Origin: Mesorhizobium sp. B1-1-8
Lineage (GTDB): Bacteria > Pseudomonadota > Alphaproteobacteria > Rhizobiales > Rhizobiaceae
Assembly (NCBI RefSeq): GCF_006442795.2
Contig: NZ_CP083956.1
Span: 3,139,501-3,203,500, forward strand
Direction of reading: 5' to 3'
Length of the DNA: 64,000 nt
The notes beneath the pieces were generated by a model, which did not search any database, was not told the origin of the DNA, and was given only the letters and a program-made list of their open reading frames with translations. Every line of letters begins with the position of its first letter. Position 1 is the stretch's first letter. Below, piece by piece: positions 25,120-35,022 of the stretch. The translations under genes and the position numbers were made by a program.

Positions 25120-25710
25120 ATGTGCAATGACTATCGCCTGACGGTCGATCTGGCATCGATCATGGAGGATTTCGCGGACCTGAAGATCAAGATCCGGTTC
25201 TCCGAGGGTCGGCCGAATATCGAGTCCCGAGAGGACATCAAGATCACAGACGTGGCGCCGATCGTTCGGACGGTCGAGGGTCTGCGTGGCGAAGGCGATC
25301 TCGTGAACCGGCGCTGGAGCTGGCCTGCGCCGAACAAGCGGCCGGTTTATAATTTCCGCTCAGAGGGGCGCGAGTTCACATCGAACCGCTGCCTCATCAT
25401 CGCCGATGGCTTCTACGAATTCACCGACCCAGAGGATAAAAAGAAGAAGCGCAAGGACAAGTGGCTGTTCACGAGGAAGAATGAACAGATCTTTGCGATC
25501 GCCGGGGTTTGGCGCGAGACCAAGGATGTGGGTGAGGCTTTCACGATGCTCACGATGGAGCCTGGCCCGGACATCGCTCCCTATCATGACCGGCAGATAG
25601 TTATCCTCGACCGCGACACCTGGGCCGGTTGGCTTGACCCATCCGTGCCGACGCAGTCGCTGATAAGGCCATTGGCGGCGGGGACGCTTCAGGTCGAGCA
25701 GATTGGATGA
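25120..25710 (+). CDS. SRAP (YedK/HMCES-family) abasic-site protein
   Basis: A 196-aa protein with all catalytic residues of the SRAP family: Cys2 (MCNDY), the Glu in CLIIADGFYEF (about residue 102), and His in DIAPYHDRQIVIL (about 155). Family members crosslink to abasic sites in single-stranded DNA and shield them, a function well suited to DNA entering as a single strand. An insertion rich in Lys (DPEDKKKKRKDKW, about 104-116) distinguishes it from typical members. A perfect LexA box lies 37 nt upstream. Confidence 0.9.
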   Translation: MCNDYRLTVDLASIMEDFADLKIKIRFSEGRPNIESREDIKITDVAPIVRTVEGLRGEGDLVNRRWSWPAPNKRPVYNFRSEGREFTSNRCLIIADGFYEFTDPEDKKKKRKDKWLFTRKNEQIFAIAGVWRETKDVGEAFTMLTMEPGPDIAPYHDRQIVILDRDTWAGWLDPSVPTQSLIRPLAAGTLQVEQIG

Positions 25711-25731
25711 GTGCTCGTCGTTCCAATCTGC

Positions 25732-27096
25732 CTATGCATGCTCGTCTTGTTGGGGCGGTGGCGTCCACCCGTCGGCTTGCAGCGTCGCAATGACGTCCGC
25801 ATACTTGTCGAGACGACCCATGCGGCGCAGATGGTCGTAGAAGCGGTTACGTGCGTCATGAGTGGGGCGGTCGGCCGGAATTGCATTGCGCAATAGGCCG
25901 AGCAGGCTCCCAGGCGTATCGGCAGCATCCCAATTTTGTCCGTTCTCTATTACCGCAGCCAGTAATTCGTCGAGTTGTTGGCTGCCGAGGCGGCCGGCGA
26001 AGGGAGCGATGAGGTCGCGGAAGTTCGCTTCCGATCCCCGAAAGCTGCCGGAATCCTGAAATTCCTCGACTGCGCGCGGCCATAGGTCACGGAGCGGCTG
26101 CGCCGCAATGGCATTTCCAAGGTGATCCCGGTCGAGGCCGGCAATGACATGAAGCAGAGGTTCGCGAAATTGCGGCAGGCTGACGCCTGCCAGCAATCGA
26201 TACTCTGCCAGCGTCGCGGGATCGGTATGGTCAACAGTCTCCTGCAAGGCTGTTCTCGTCGGCTCTTGCAGCAACGGCCAGAAATCGGGAAAGGCGCCGA
26301 TAAACGCGATCGCGCGGGGCCGGTGTTCCGGCTCGAGATTGTTGATCAGTCCAATGATGGCCAGCGATATGTCAGGCCATGTCGGGGCGGCGCGCTCCCG
26401 CACTGCGACGAGGGAGGAGACGATTTTGCGGTGTTGGGGCTCCCATTGCGGCGGCACACCCTTGAGCAGAGATTTCCCCAGGACCATTCCGAAATTGCGG
26501 ATGTTATGGGCGCGGACACGCGCAAGGTAGCGCTGCTCCACATAGTCCAGGATCCGAACGTGCGCTGTGGGAAACCCCGTCGACAGCACGTCAACGTCGA
26601 ACAGGTCGAAGATTGCCTTGCCCTGCAGCGGCTCCTGCGAAAGGACCAAGTCGACGGCGTTGACGAGATGGAGCCGCACCAATTCCGGGGAGGGCTCGAA
26701 CAGCTCGGCCTCGGCCGAGAAGGCCGGGTGCGCACAAAGATGCCTGTCTTCACGGAGGCGTTCGAGATGTTTGTGTGCGATGCGGTTGACAGCTTGGGTA
26801 TTGGTCGTCGCATCGTCGAGGATCGTCGCCTCAAGCTGAAGCAGTTTCCGGACGTCATCCGCGGCCGTTGCGGCATCCCAGTCGTGAAGGAACGCGGCGG
26901 CAGCGGCATCGCCCAGGGCGCTCAACTCGCGATATTTGGCGATTAGATCGTACACTAGGGCCACCCAAGCCGAGGTGAGAGAGGCGCGCAAAGCGCCTGC
27001 CTTGTAAGCTTTTACGGCGTCGAGAAAATAGATCTTCGACTGCGGCTGCCGAATACGCGTGAGCAATATGTCGAGATCTATGAAGCCTGCGTCCAC
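25732..27096 (-). CDS. Unassigned cargo protein with HEPN-like N-terminus
   Basis: A 454-aa soluble, mostly helical protein. The N-terminal ~130 residues look HEPN-like: DAVKAYKAGALRASLTSAWVALVYDLIAKY (27-56), then an RX4H motif at 118-123 (RHLCAHPAF), the signature of HEPN ribonucleases. The remaining ~320 residues have no recognised motif. HEPN nucleases with unassigned sensor domains are common in anti-phage systems, and the gene lies between two LexA-box loci on a defence-bearing element. The plus-strand SRAP gene is convergent, ending 21 nt away. Function is inference. Confidence 0.6.
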   Translation of the reverse strand: MDAGFIDLDILLTRIRQPQSKIYFLDAVKAYKAGALRASLTSAWVALVYDLIAKYRELSALGDAAAAAFLHDWDAATAADDVRKLLQLEATILDDATTNTQAVNRIAHKHLERLREDRHLCAHPAFSAEAELFEPSPELVRLHLVNAVDLVLSQEPLQGKAIFDLFDVDVLSTGFPTAHVRILDYVEQRYLARVRAHNIRNFGMVLGKSLLKGVPPQWEPQHRKIVSSLVAVRERAAPTWPDISLAIIGLINNLEPEHRPRAIAFIGAFPDFWPLLQEPTRTALQETVDHTDPATLAEYRLLAGVSLPQFREPLLHVIAGLDRDHLGNAIAAQPLRDLWPRAVEEFQDSGSFRGSEANFRDLIAPFAGRLGSQQLDELLAAVIENGQNWDAADTPGSLLGLLRNAIPADRPTHDARNRFYDHLRRMGRLDKYADVIATLQADGWTPPPQQDEHA

Positions 27097-27309
27097 GGCA
27101 CCTTACCCAGAGCGCGATATATAAAAAAGATAGTATCTCATTGTATATGCTACCGGACATCTCGTGTCTTCAGCTGGTGCGTATAGCCGCGAACACGAGA
27201 CGTATGAAAATCTATAATTTCCCAGTCCTCGCTGTGCCTGACGTGGTAGTCAAGCTCGTTGAACTTTGAGAGCACTGGTTGTGTCGAGTCGGACCGCGAG
27301 GTGGAATAG
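27097..27309. promoter_or_regulatory. A+T-rich divergent promoter region
   Basis: About 213 nt between divergent genes, markedly richer in A+T around 27116-27160 than the surroundings. It should hold the promoters of both genes. The minus strand has an open frame (27377 to 27150) whose C-terminal part looks protein-like, but it has no good start and overlaps the downstream gene. Confidence 0.4.
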
Positions 27310-28620
27310 ATGAGTGGCGTCGTAACTACTCCGGCGGTGTGGACCGCCGAGAAGATGGTCGCGTTGCCAGAGCCCAAGCGGCACCTTCACAGTCCCAGCC
27401 CGGTTGCACCGGGTTTTGTCGCCCCGATCGCGCCGCCTCACCTTTCATTCACCCCGATTGCTCTTGCCGGTGCGATTGCGCGAACGGCCACCACGCAAGA
27501 ATCTGCCCCGATCGAGCTCCTTGAGCGAAGGACAGGCAATGCCCTCTCGGACCTGGAGTATTTGATTTCGGATGGTCCAACATTCGCGCTGTCGCCGAAC
27601 TTCGAATATCTGATCGATATCGAGCGCACGCATTTTGCTGGTCAGGTCGGCAGCGGGATTACCCATCTCGTTATGGAGTCGCTGGGATACAATTGGCGCG
27701 CAAATGCGGACTGTCTGACGGCGACGCAGGAGCCGCACGGCGATTTGCTCTATGGCAATGGAAGCGTCTCCCGGCACGGGGTCGTTCTGACAGAGGCTCA
27801 TGGGTCGTTCTCGGCACGGGCGAGCGCGGGGCACGTCCGCAAGGAGTGCGACGACAAGTATTTGCGCCAGGTGAGGCCGTGGGTCGGCGAGGACTCGCCG
27901 CACGGCAAGGTGATCCACGGGTATTCGGTGGCGTTTGGGTGCAAACCGAAGACGGCGGGCGCATCGGTCGCGTTGAGCGAAACTCGGATCAATAAGCCGA
28001 GGCGAACGGCAGATCGACCTCCTGCAGCGGAACCTGGTGGCGAGGCTCCGCTCGCGCCCACATCGATGGCTCTCACGACGCATCGGTCTAATTTTCTCCT
28101 GATGGGAGCGCGACCTGTCGCCAAATGGATCGACTGGCTGCATGGTGTCGGAGGGGCTCCGGCTGATCCAGGCCCCGTGGAGTTCCTCGTTCTGGAATAT
28201 GCCGGTCGGCAATTCATGGCGAGTATCACCCCGCTTGTGCCGGTGGCCTCGCTGCGCTGGTGGTTCGACGAGATCTACGGTCACCCTTTTATGTGGCGGC
28301 ATCATCCCCGCCATACGGACGGGAGCGTAGTTCGACAAGGGAGCGGTTGGTTCGTCATCGAACGCACGGCCGGCGAGCGATTCCTGCATGAATTGAGCGG
28401 TATGATCCGAGGTGGCCGAGAGCGTCAGCCGGCGCGCCTTGATCTACCAACCTTCAATCCAGAAGGTTTCGGCTTCGGCGGCGAGTTCGCCGCAATCCAC
28501 CCTCGACGGGGCGAGTATGAATACGCGATGTTTTCCGACGGCCTGGCACTATTGGGCACTCCAAAGCGGGATCCAATTGTCCGATCTGTCCTCTGGTGGC
28601 CGAAGGATGGGGTGCAGTGA
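27310..28620 (+). CDS. Unassigned cargo protein, possible nuclease fold
   Basis: A 436-aa protein; ATG 27310 follows GAGGTGG at good spacing. Not a family I can name. Residues about 120-200 run DLLYGNGSVSRHGVVLTEAHGSFSARAS...QVRPWVGEDSPHGKVIHGYSVAFGCKP, reminiscent of PD-(D/E)xK-like domains in which an acidic strand is followed by a VxxExKG strand, here with His in place of Lys. The C-terminal third is aromatic-rich (RWWFDEIYGHPFMWRHHPRH). It is convergent with the DUF5677 gene. A restriction- or defence-type role is a guess. Confidence 0.55.
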   Translation: MSGVVTTPAVWTAEKMVALPEPKRHLHSPSPVAPGFVAPIAPPHLSFTPIALAGAIARTATTQESAPIELLERRTGNALSDLEYLISDGPTFALSPNFEYLIDIERTHFAGQVGSGITHLVMESLGYNWRANADCLTATQEPHGDLLYGNGSVSRHGVVLTEAHGSFSARASAGHVRKECDDKYLRQVRPWVGEDSPHGKVIHGYSVAFGCKPKTAGASVALSETRINKPRRTADRPPAAEPGGEAPLAPTSMALTTHRSNFLLMGARPVAKWIDWLHGVGGAPADPGPVEFLVLEYAGRQFMASITPLVPVASLRWWFDEIYGHPFMWRHHPRHTDGSVVRQGSGWFVIERTAGERFLHELSGMIRGGRERQPARLDLPTFNPEGFGFGGEFAAIHPRRGEYEYAMFSDGLALLGTPKRDPIVRSVLWWPKDGVQ

Positions 28621-28684
28621 GCGTTCGTGATTCCTGGGAAGGTTTGGACCGAGAAGCGGTCGTTCCTGCGCCAATTGGGGCTTG

Positions 28685-29476
28685 TCAGGCGACCGGTTGC
28701 GCGTGCTCGTCCGGCACGTGATGGCGGGCCGCATGGCCCAGCTCCCGATAGCGACGCGTCAGATCTTGGAAGTCATCCCAGAGGTCGGTTCTCTCCTTGA
28801 TCTTCATCAAAAACAGTGTTGCGAGAATCATTGAGAAGCCGAGTTCGGTGACGGTCACGAGCATATCGTTCTCGTCGAGTGCCGGGTCGACAATCAGCAG
28901 GGCTGACTGATCGTCGCGGTTTTCGATGTAGTGCCGGTTGAGCGAGGTTATGCTGACGTGTGCAGCGTCGCCCGAAACATTACGATAGCTGTGGTAGAGG
29001 CGCTCAAAATCGCTTCCGTTTAGAAGATCTCCCATCTGGATCTGCTTCGCGCCTTGCAGTCCCTGCGCGACAAAATCCTCGAGCATCTTGCGGACATCGT
29101 CTGACCCCGTGAATTTCTTGGCCTTCAAATGCAATCCGGCGCGTGCGTGCCGGTTCTTATAATCGTCGTCCTTCATTTTTTCGACATAGGCGGGGTCGCG
29201 ATCCAAAGCGATCAAGTACATCGCGGCCTCGATGATACCGCGCGACTGAATCCGGAAATCGAGCTGGCGATCGTTCTCGATCAACAGCAGAGCGCCGTCG
29301 AATAGCGTCAGTGCTCGTGCGTAAAGTGCGGCCTTGATCGCGACGAGCTCCCGTTCCTCTTCGGAGGAAACGTGAACCGGCTCGTCCTCGGTAAAGCGTC
29401 GCGCGGTGGCCGAGTAGTCTCGTAGCCACGTGACCCATTCGGGCGAGAGTGACGGCGCTTCGACGTTGACTGACAT
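28685..29476 (-). CDS. DUF5677-like protein
   Basis: A 263-aa helical protein. The central segment IQSRGIIEAAMYLIALDRDPAYVEKMKDDDYKNRHA (about residues 75-110) and the later YHSYRNVSGDAAHVSITSLNRHYIE (about 160-185) fit the DUF5677 family, whose members are HEPN-related and of unknown function. The start is ATG 29476 (MSVNVEAPSLSPEW), with GGAAGGCG upstream; the frame is open to 29569. It faces the unassigned 27310 gene tail to tail. Possibly defence-related by context only. Confidence 0.6.
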   Translation of the reverse strand: MSVNVEAPSLSPEWVTWLRDYSATARRFTEDEPVHVSSEEERELVAIKAALYARALTLFDGALLLIENDRQLDFRIQSRGIIEAAMYLIALDRDPAYVEKMKDDDYKNRHARAGLHLKAKKFTGSDDVRKMLEDFVAQGLQGAKQIQMGDLLNGSDFERLYHSYRNVSGDAAHVSITSLNRHYIENRDDQSALLIVDPALDENDMLVTVTELGFSMILATLFLMKIKERTDLWDDFQDLTRRYRELGHAARHHVPDEHAQPVA

Positions 29477-29611
29477 TAGATCGCCTTCCCAACCGTTTCC
29501 ATTTCTTGGGCCGGCTCTGGTGGGCAATGAATCGGTCGATGGGTTCGATACCTGTATGTTCGAGAGCATATAGGCTGCCTTCGAGCCTGAAGGTCATCTC
29601 CACCCGCGCGC

Positions 29612-29896
29612 TCACTGACGCCGAAATCGGCCGGTCTGATTGCCGACGAAACTGCACAGGAAAGTGTTGCCGGTCTGCTCGCTCGAAATCATCACCGAGC
29701 CGCGCCGCGGTTGCAATTGCGCACGGATAGCACCGGTGAACACGGACCATGGCATGTCTTCCGGTCGGCTTATCTCTAGGGTCGTCCGATGAGAGAGAAT
29801 CGTAGCATCTAATCCACGTCGGCGCAGACGTCGGGCGGCCAAGCGGATATTGTCGCCCCTAACACGATTGAATTCACCAAAATAGCGTCTTGTCAT
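29612..29896 (-). CDS. Small basic protein coupled to an XRE regulator
   Basis: A 94-aa, Arg-rich protein (MTRRYFGEFNRVRGDNIRLAARRLRRRGLDATILSHRTTLEIS...). Its ATG overlaps the stop of the XRE gene by 4 nt (29893-29896), so the pair forms a two-gene operon. No family recognised. Gene order and size resemble type II toxin-antitoxin loci with the regulator first, but nothing in the sequence proves toxicity. Confidence 0.55.
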   Translation of the reverse strand: MTRRYFGEFNRVRGDNIRLAARRLRRRGLDATILSHRTTLEISRPEDMPWSVFTGAIRAQLQPRRGSVMISSEQTGNTFLCSFVGNQTGRFRRQ

Positions 29897-30174
29897 TCGC
29901 CTTCGTCCTCCTCGTCGTCGCTTGCAAATGAGATCGTGACCGATGCCAAGCCGTTATTGCGGCTAAAGGCCACCAAAACTCCTTCCCCAACCAAGGCGCG
30001 TCGGATCGCTTTGATCGTGTCCGCCTTCGAATCGCGACCGCGTTCGACGTTGCTCACGGTCCCGGCAGACACTCCTGCACGTTCTGCAAGGTTGGCCTGA
30101 TCCAGGCCAGCGAGCATGCGGGCTGCGGCGTAAGTACGTCCGAGCGCTTCGCTGTTCGAAAGGTTGAGTGGCAT
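29893..30174 (-). CDS. XRE-family regulator (short)
   Basis: A 93-aa protein with an XRE helix-turn-helix at about residues 8-65 (ALGRTYAAARMLAGLDQANLAERAGVSAGTVSNVERGRDSKADTIKAIRRALVGEGV) and a very acidic C-terminus (ASDDEEDEGE). This is the short rhizobial XRE type also seen as a remnant at 11106-11436. The preferred start is ATG 30174 (MPLNLSNSE). It overlaps the downstream 94-aa gene and probably autoregulates that operon. The dnaE2 stop lies 61 nt upstream. Confidence 0.8.
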   Translation of the reverse strand: MPLNLSNSEALGRTYAAARMLAGLDQANLAERAGVSAGTVSNVERGRDSKADTIKAIRRALVGEGVLVAFSRNNGLASVTISFASDDEEDEGE

Positions 30175-30235
30175 ACGATGATCCAAAAATGAGTGATAAT
30201 TAGTGTAATACAAAATTTGATCTAAGCAAGGGGTA

Positions 30236-33200
30236 TCAACGGAAATCCCGCGTCTTCACCTTTAGCCCGCTGATGTGGCCATATGGATCGGCGAAATCGC
30301 GAGCGCGCAGTCCCTTGGGCGGTCGTTCCCTTGGGGCGGGACCGCCCCCATGGTGCGCCTGATCACCACGACCATGCGGGAGCGGGAACACGGTATCGCG
30401 GCGGCCAACGCTGGCAAGGTCGGCGGAAAGGTCGGCGACCTTCTGGACGACCAGATGCACGACTTCGCCCTCGCGCTGGATACGGCCGCGCACCGCCATC
30501 ATTGAGGTTCCGAGGAACGTCCGGCGGTTGGCCTCGAACACCTTCGGCCACACGACGAGATTGGCGATGCCGGTCTCATCCTCCAGCGTCACGAACAGCA
30601 CTCCCTTGGCGCTGCTGGGTCGCTGGCGCACAAGGACGACACCGGCGGCCTCGAGCCAGCGGCCGTCGCGCGCCGCCATCGCCTCGGCGCAACTGACAAT
30701 GCGACGTTTGCGGAGATCGTCTCGCAGAAACGAGACCGGATGCGCGCGGAGCGACAGCCCGACATGGCCGTAGTCCTGCACCACCTCGCCGCCGGCTGTC
30801 ATCGGTCGGAGCACGGCGGGCGGTTCGGCGATTTCAGGGACGACGGCAGCCTCACGCGCGGAAGCGGCCGCGAACAGCGGGAGGGGCTCATCCCGCAAGG
30901 CGCGGATGGCCCAGAGCGCTTCGCGTCGCGCCAGTCCGAACGCCGGCCGAAAGGCGTCGGCTTCGGCGAGTTGCACGAGTGCCGCCTGTGGCACGCCGGC
31001 TCGCTGCCATAGATCGTCAACCGAAGCGAAAGGCTCATCACCGCGGGCGGTGACGATTGACGCGGCGTGGATATTGGCCAGTCCTTTGACCATGCGCAGT
31101 CCGAGGCGGACGGCGAGCCTGCTGTCGTCGCTCGTTGATTCGAGCGTGCAATCCCAACGGGAGACGTTGGCGCAGACGGGGCGGACCTCGACACCGTGAG
31201 CAATGGCGTCACGGACGATCTGCGCCGGCGCATAAAAACCCATCGGCTGGGAATTCAACAGCGCCGCGCAAAAGACGTCGGGATGCCAGCATTTGAGCCA
31301 GGCGGATGCGTAGGCGATGAGCGCAAAGGAGGCCGCGTGACTTTCCGGAAATCCGTAGGAGCCGAAGCCTTCAAGCTGACGAAATGTCTGCTCCGCGAAG
31401 TCGGGCGCATAGCCATTGGCAACCATGCCATCCACGAGTTTCGCCTTGAAGGACGAGACGCCGCCCGTGTGCTTGAAGGTGGCCATCGACTTACGCAGCA
31501 TGTCGGCCTCGCCGGGCGTAAACCCGGCGCATTCGATCGCAACCCGCATCGCCTGCTCTTGAAAAAGTGGGACGCCCAGCGTCTTGCCGAGTACCTTTTC
31601 CAGCTCGGGTTTCGGATAGTGGACGGGCTCGATCCCTTCGCGGCGACGCAGATACGGATGCACCATATCGCCCTGGATTGGACCCGGCCGCACGATGGCG
31701 ACCTGAACGACCAGATCGTAAAACGTTCGGGGTTTGAGGCGCGGCAGCATCGACATCTGCGCGCGGCTCTCGATCTGAAAGGTGCCGAGCGTGTCTGCCT
31801 TGCGGATCATCGCATAGGTGCGCGGATCTTCGGCTGGGATGGTCGCGAGGTCGAGCGCGACACCTTTGTGCTCGGCGAGCAAGTCGAGACCGCGCTTCAT
31901 GCACGTCAGCATGCCGAGCGCCAGGACGTCGACTTTCATGAAGCGCAACGCGTCGATGTCGTCCTTGTCCCACTCGATGACTTGCCGGTCCTCCATTGCG
32001 GCAGGCTCGATCGGCACGAGGTCGTCGAGCCGATCGTGGGTCAGCACGAAACCACCCGGATGTTGCGACAAGTGGCGCGGCGTACCCTGGAGCTGGCGGG
32101 CGAGATCGAGTGTCAGGCGAAGCCGACGGTCGGTGCTGTTGAGATTGAGCTGTTCGACCTGGCCTTCGGTGACGCCTTCCTCGGACCAGCCCCAGACCAT
32201 GCCGGAGAGCGTCTTGACAAGGTCCTCGGGCAGGCCAAGCGCCTTGCCGACATCGCGCAGTGCGCCCTTGGTGCGATAGCGGATGACCGTCGAGCACAAG
32301 GCGGCGTGGTCACGGCCATAGGTGTCGAACACCCACTGCATGACGATCTCGCGCCGCTCATGCTCGAAATCGACGTCGATATCGGGTGGCTCCCGGCGTT
32401 CCTCCGAAACGAAACGCTCGAACAGCAAGTCATTTCGGCCGGGATCGATAGAGGTGATGCCGAGCACAAAACAGACAGCGGAGTTCGCGGCCGAACCGCG
32501 GCCCTGGCAGAGGATATCGCGGGAGCGGGCGAAGCGGACGATGCTGTTCACCGTCAGGAAGTAAGGCGCGTAGTCGAGCTTCGCGATCAGTCGCAGCTCG
32601 TGGAGCAGGGTCGCGCGAACGCTCTCCGGCAAACCTTCGGGATAGCGGCGCTCTGCGCCTTCCCAGGTGAGTTTCTCCAGCGCCTGCTGTGGGGTCAGCG
32701 ATGGGTCGTCGCGCTCCTCGGGATATTGATAGGCGAGTTCGTCTAGCGAGAAGCGGCAGCGCTCGGTGATTTCCACTGTGCGCGCCAGCGCCTCCGGGTA
32801 GCGGCTGAAGAGCCGATACATTTCTTCCGGCGGTTTCAAATAGCGATCGGCATGCCGCTCGCGCCGATCGCCCAGCTCGTCGATCGTGACGTTGTGGCGG
32901 ATGGCGGACACGACGTCCTGCAGAATGCGCCGCCCGGGATCGTGAAAAAGCACGTCGTTGGTGACGATGGTCGGCACGCGCATTTGCGCCGCGAGGTTCG
33001 AGAGGTTGTGAAGGCGGAGCTGGTCGTTCGGCCGGCGCCGCAGTGTGAGCGCCATATAGACTCGATCGCCGAACGCTTCGCGCAGCCGGCGCAACCGCAA
33101 ACCGCATTCGGCGTCAGCGATATCGGGCAAGAACACGGCTATGAGACCCTCGCCATAGGCCACGAGATCATCCCACTGGAGGTCGCACTTGGCCTTGCCA

Positions 33201-33502
33201 GCGCGCTTCTTGCCGAGCGAGAGCAGCCGGCAGAGCCGAGAATAGGCAGGACGATCGGTCGGATAGACCAGTACCGACAATCCATCGGTTAGATCGAGCC
33301 GACACCCGACGACCAGGCGCGCGCCCGTCGCTTTCGCCGCCTCGCGGGCGCGCACGATGCCGGCGAGCGAATTGCGATCGACCACGGCGAGCGCCTCGAT
33401 GCCGAGGCGTGCGGCTTGCGCAAACAGTTCCTCGGCCGAGGACGCGCCACGCAGGAAGCTGTAATGGCTCGTCACTTGAAGCTCGGCATAGCGCGGGATC
33501 AT
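30236..33502 (-). CDS. dnaE2: Error-prone DNA polymerase DnaE2 (ImuC)
   Basis: A 1088-aa C-family polymerase. The PHP domain opens with [22 protein letters not shown]. The palm carries [14 protein letters not shown] (about 345) and [13 protein letters not shown] (about 385), with the catalytic acidic residues. The OB fold is at the C-terminus ([15 protein letters not shown]). DnaE2 lacks replicative fidelity features and carries out damage-induced mutagenesis together with ImuA and ImuB. ATG 33502 overlaps the ImuB stop by 4 nt. It is the last gene of an SOS cassette; carrying this cassette on an element suggests a mutator or damage-tolerance benefit. Confidence 0.95.
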   Translation of the reverse strand: MIPRYAELQVTSHYSFLRGASSAEELFAQAARLGIEALAVVDRNSLAGIVRAREAAKATGARLVVGCRLDLTDGLSVLVYPTDRPAYSRLCRLLSLGKKRAGKAKCDLQWDDLVAYGEGLIAVFLPDIADAECGLRLRRLREAFGDRVYMALTLRRRPNDQLRLHNLSNLAAQMRVPTIVTNDVLFHDPGRRILQDVVSAIRHNVTIDELGDRRERHADRYLKPPEEMYRLFSRYPEALARTVEITERCRFSLDELAYQYPEERDDPSLTPQQALEKLTWEGAERRYPEGLPESVRATLLHELRLIAKLDYAPYFLTVNSIVRFARSRDILCQGRGSAANSAVCFVLGITSIDPGRNDLLFERFVSEERREPPDIDVDFEHERREIVMQWVFDTYGRDHAALCSTVIRYRTKGALRDVGKALGLPEDLVKTLSGMVWGWSEEGVTEGQVEQLNLNSTDRRLRLTLDLARQLQGTPRHLSQHPGGFVLTHDRLDDLVPIEPAAMEDRQVIEWDKDDIDALRFMKVDVLALGMLTCMKRGLDLLAEHKGVALDLATIPAEDPRTYAMIRKADTLGTFQIESRAQMSMLPRLKPRTFYDLVVQVAIVRPGPIQGDMVHPYLRRREGIEPVHYPKPELEKVLGKTLGVPLFQEQAMRVAIECAGFTPGEADMLRKSMATFKHTGGVSSFKAKLVDGMVANGYAPDFAEQTFRQLEGFGSYGFPESHAASFALIAYASAWLKCWHPDVFCAALLNSQPMGFYAPAQIVRDAIAHGVEVRPVCANVSRWDCTLESTSDDSRLAVRLGLRMVKGLANIHAASIVTARGDEPFASVDDLWQRAGVPQAALVQLAEADAFRPAFGLARREALWAIRALRDEPLPLFAAASAREAAVVPEIAEPPAVLRPMTAGGEVVQDYGHVGLSLRAHPVSFLRDDLRKRRIVSCAEAMAARDGRWLEAAGVVLVRQRPSSAKGVLFVTLEDETGIANLVVWPKVFEANRRTFLGTSMMAVRGRIQREGEVVHLVVQKVADLSADLASVGRRDTVFPLPHGRGDQAHHGGGPAPRERPPKGLRARDFADPYGHISGLKVKTRDFR

Positions 33503-35022
33503 CCGAACACCCCATGCAGGAACCAACGATGCGAGCCGGTGGCGGCATCCTCGCCGTCGCCGGCGCGATAGATCCAGTAGCGCTCGCCGGCTTCATCCTC
33601 GACCCGGAAATAGTCTCGCACCGCGACCATCTCGGCGTCGCGCCGCCACCATTCGCCGAACACGCGCTCTGGCCCGTCCGCGCGCTTCACGCGCCGGCGG
33701 ACGCCGCGCCAGGTGAAGGAGACGGGCGGGTGGTCGGGCAGCAGCGCGACGGTTTCGATCAGCTCGGGATGGCCGAGTAGCCGCGATGGCCGAGGCCAAT
33801 GTCCAGGCCAGGTCGCGCCGCTGTCGGGAGAGGCGGCGGGAATTCGACACACCGATCGCTCGGGCACGTCGCTGGCGACAGGCGCCATGCGATAGATCGC
33901 GCGCTCGCCGACCCTATTCGCGAGTGTGTCGATCAGATCGGAAATATCCGGGGTGGCGACCTCAATGAGGCTGCTCGCCATCTGCTTGCGGTCAAGCGGT
34001 TCGGCGATGCTCGCGGCCAGAGTCATGATCTCGATCCCGAAGCCGGGATCAATCGTCTCGATTTTCTCGCACAGGAGCCGGGTCAGGCGTTTCGTGTCGC
34101 GCACCGGCTGCGCCATGCCGACACGCACGGCAGCAACGCGACTATCGACGCGGTGACAGAGGAGATCCAGCCGACGCGCGCCCATGCCCTTTTCTTCGAG
34201 CGCGGTGCAGAGTTGATCGGTTAGCTTGCCGATATAGCGAGCAATGGTCTCGGCCGCCCCGATGGGCTCGGGGAATGCCCAGCGCACCTCGATCAGATCG
34301 GGCGGACGCACGGGATCGATCGGCTCGGCCAAGGCCCCCAGCGCCTGGTCGATGCGTCGACCCAGCTCCGGACCGAACCGCAGCGTAAGCGGCGCGCGCG
34401 GTTGGGCGAGGAGATCGCCGATGCGCTCGAATCCCAGCACACGCAGGTCGGACGACATCTTTCGCGACAATCGCAGCGCCTCGAGTGGGAGGCTTGTGAG
34501 TACGGATGCGCCGTGCCCGGGAGGCGCAACGAAGGTCGGACGCGCCGCGTAGCGGGCGAGAGCGTGGGCAGCGCCCCAGCTATCGGCGATGGCGGCGCGT
34601 GCTGTGACGCGGGACATGATGACCCGTCCGATCAGCGCGTCGAGCATGGCCTGCTCGCCGCCATGAAGATGGTCGGCGCCGGTTGTATCGATGGCGATGC
34701 CGTCCGGAGCGTCGGCGGCGACGATCGGCGCGAACCGTTGCAACACCCAGAGCGCAAGGCGCTCCAACGCGGCCCCATCCTCGACGGGGTCGGCATCTCT
34801 GACGACTAGGCCGGGAACGAGAACCTGCGCTTTGGCCACGGGCATACCGACATGAACGCCGACGGCCTGGGCCGCTGCGTCCGCGGCCACCACGAACCGC
34901 CTGCTTCCCTCCCGGCCAATTAGGACGAGCGGCGCCTCATGCGGAGGCGCCGCGTCGCCAGCCTTCCGCCGCAGCCGGTCGGTGGACCAGATCGGCAGGA
35001 AGAGCGAGACGACCCGTGTCAT
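33499..35022 (-). CDS. imuB: ImuB, Y-family-like polymerase accessory protein
   Basis: A 507-aa DinB/Y-family-like protein: [19 protein letters not shown] at the N-terminus and PLLTP-free fingers/palm segments such as [53 protein letters not shown] (about 75-130). As in other ImuB proteins the Y-family catalytic acidic residues are replaced, so it acts as a hub linking DnaE2 and ImuA rather than as a polymerase. Start 35022 lies within the 3' part of imuA (86-nt overlap), and its stop overlaps dnaE2, giving a fully coupled operon. Confidence 0.92.
   Translation of the reverse strand: MTRVVSLFLPIWSTDRLRRKAGDAAPPHEAPLVLIGREGSRRFVVAADAAAQAVGVHVGMPVAKAQVLVPGLVVRDADPVEDGAALERLALWVLQRFAPIVAADAPDGIAIDTTGADHLHGGEQAMLDALIGRVIMSRVTARAAIADSWGAAHALARYAARPTFVAPPGHGASVLTSLPLEALRLSRKMSSDLRVLGFERIGDLLAQPRAPLTLRFGPELGRRIDQALGALAEPIDPVRPPDLIEVRWAFPEPIGAAETIARYIGKLTDQLCTALEEKGMGARRLDLLCHRVDSRVAAVRVGMAQPVRDTKRLTRLLCEKIETIDPGFGIEIMTLAASIAEPLDRKQMASSLIEVATPDISDLIDTLANRVGERAIYRMAPVASDVPERSVCRIPAASPDSGATWPGHWPRPSRLLGHPELIETVALLPDHPPVSFTWRGVRRRVKRADGPERVFGEWWRRDAEMVAVRDYFRVEDEAGERYWIYRAGDGEDAATGSHRWFLHGVFG

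Noticed and set aside
27150..27377. A 75-aa minus-strand frame with a protein-like C-terminus
   Set aside because: No ribosome site, overlaps the start of the 27310 gene and lies in the shared promoter region. It may be a remnant, but support is too weak to list as a gene.
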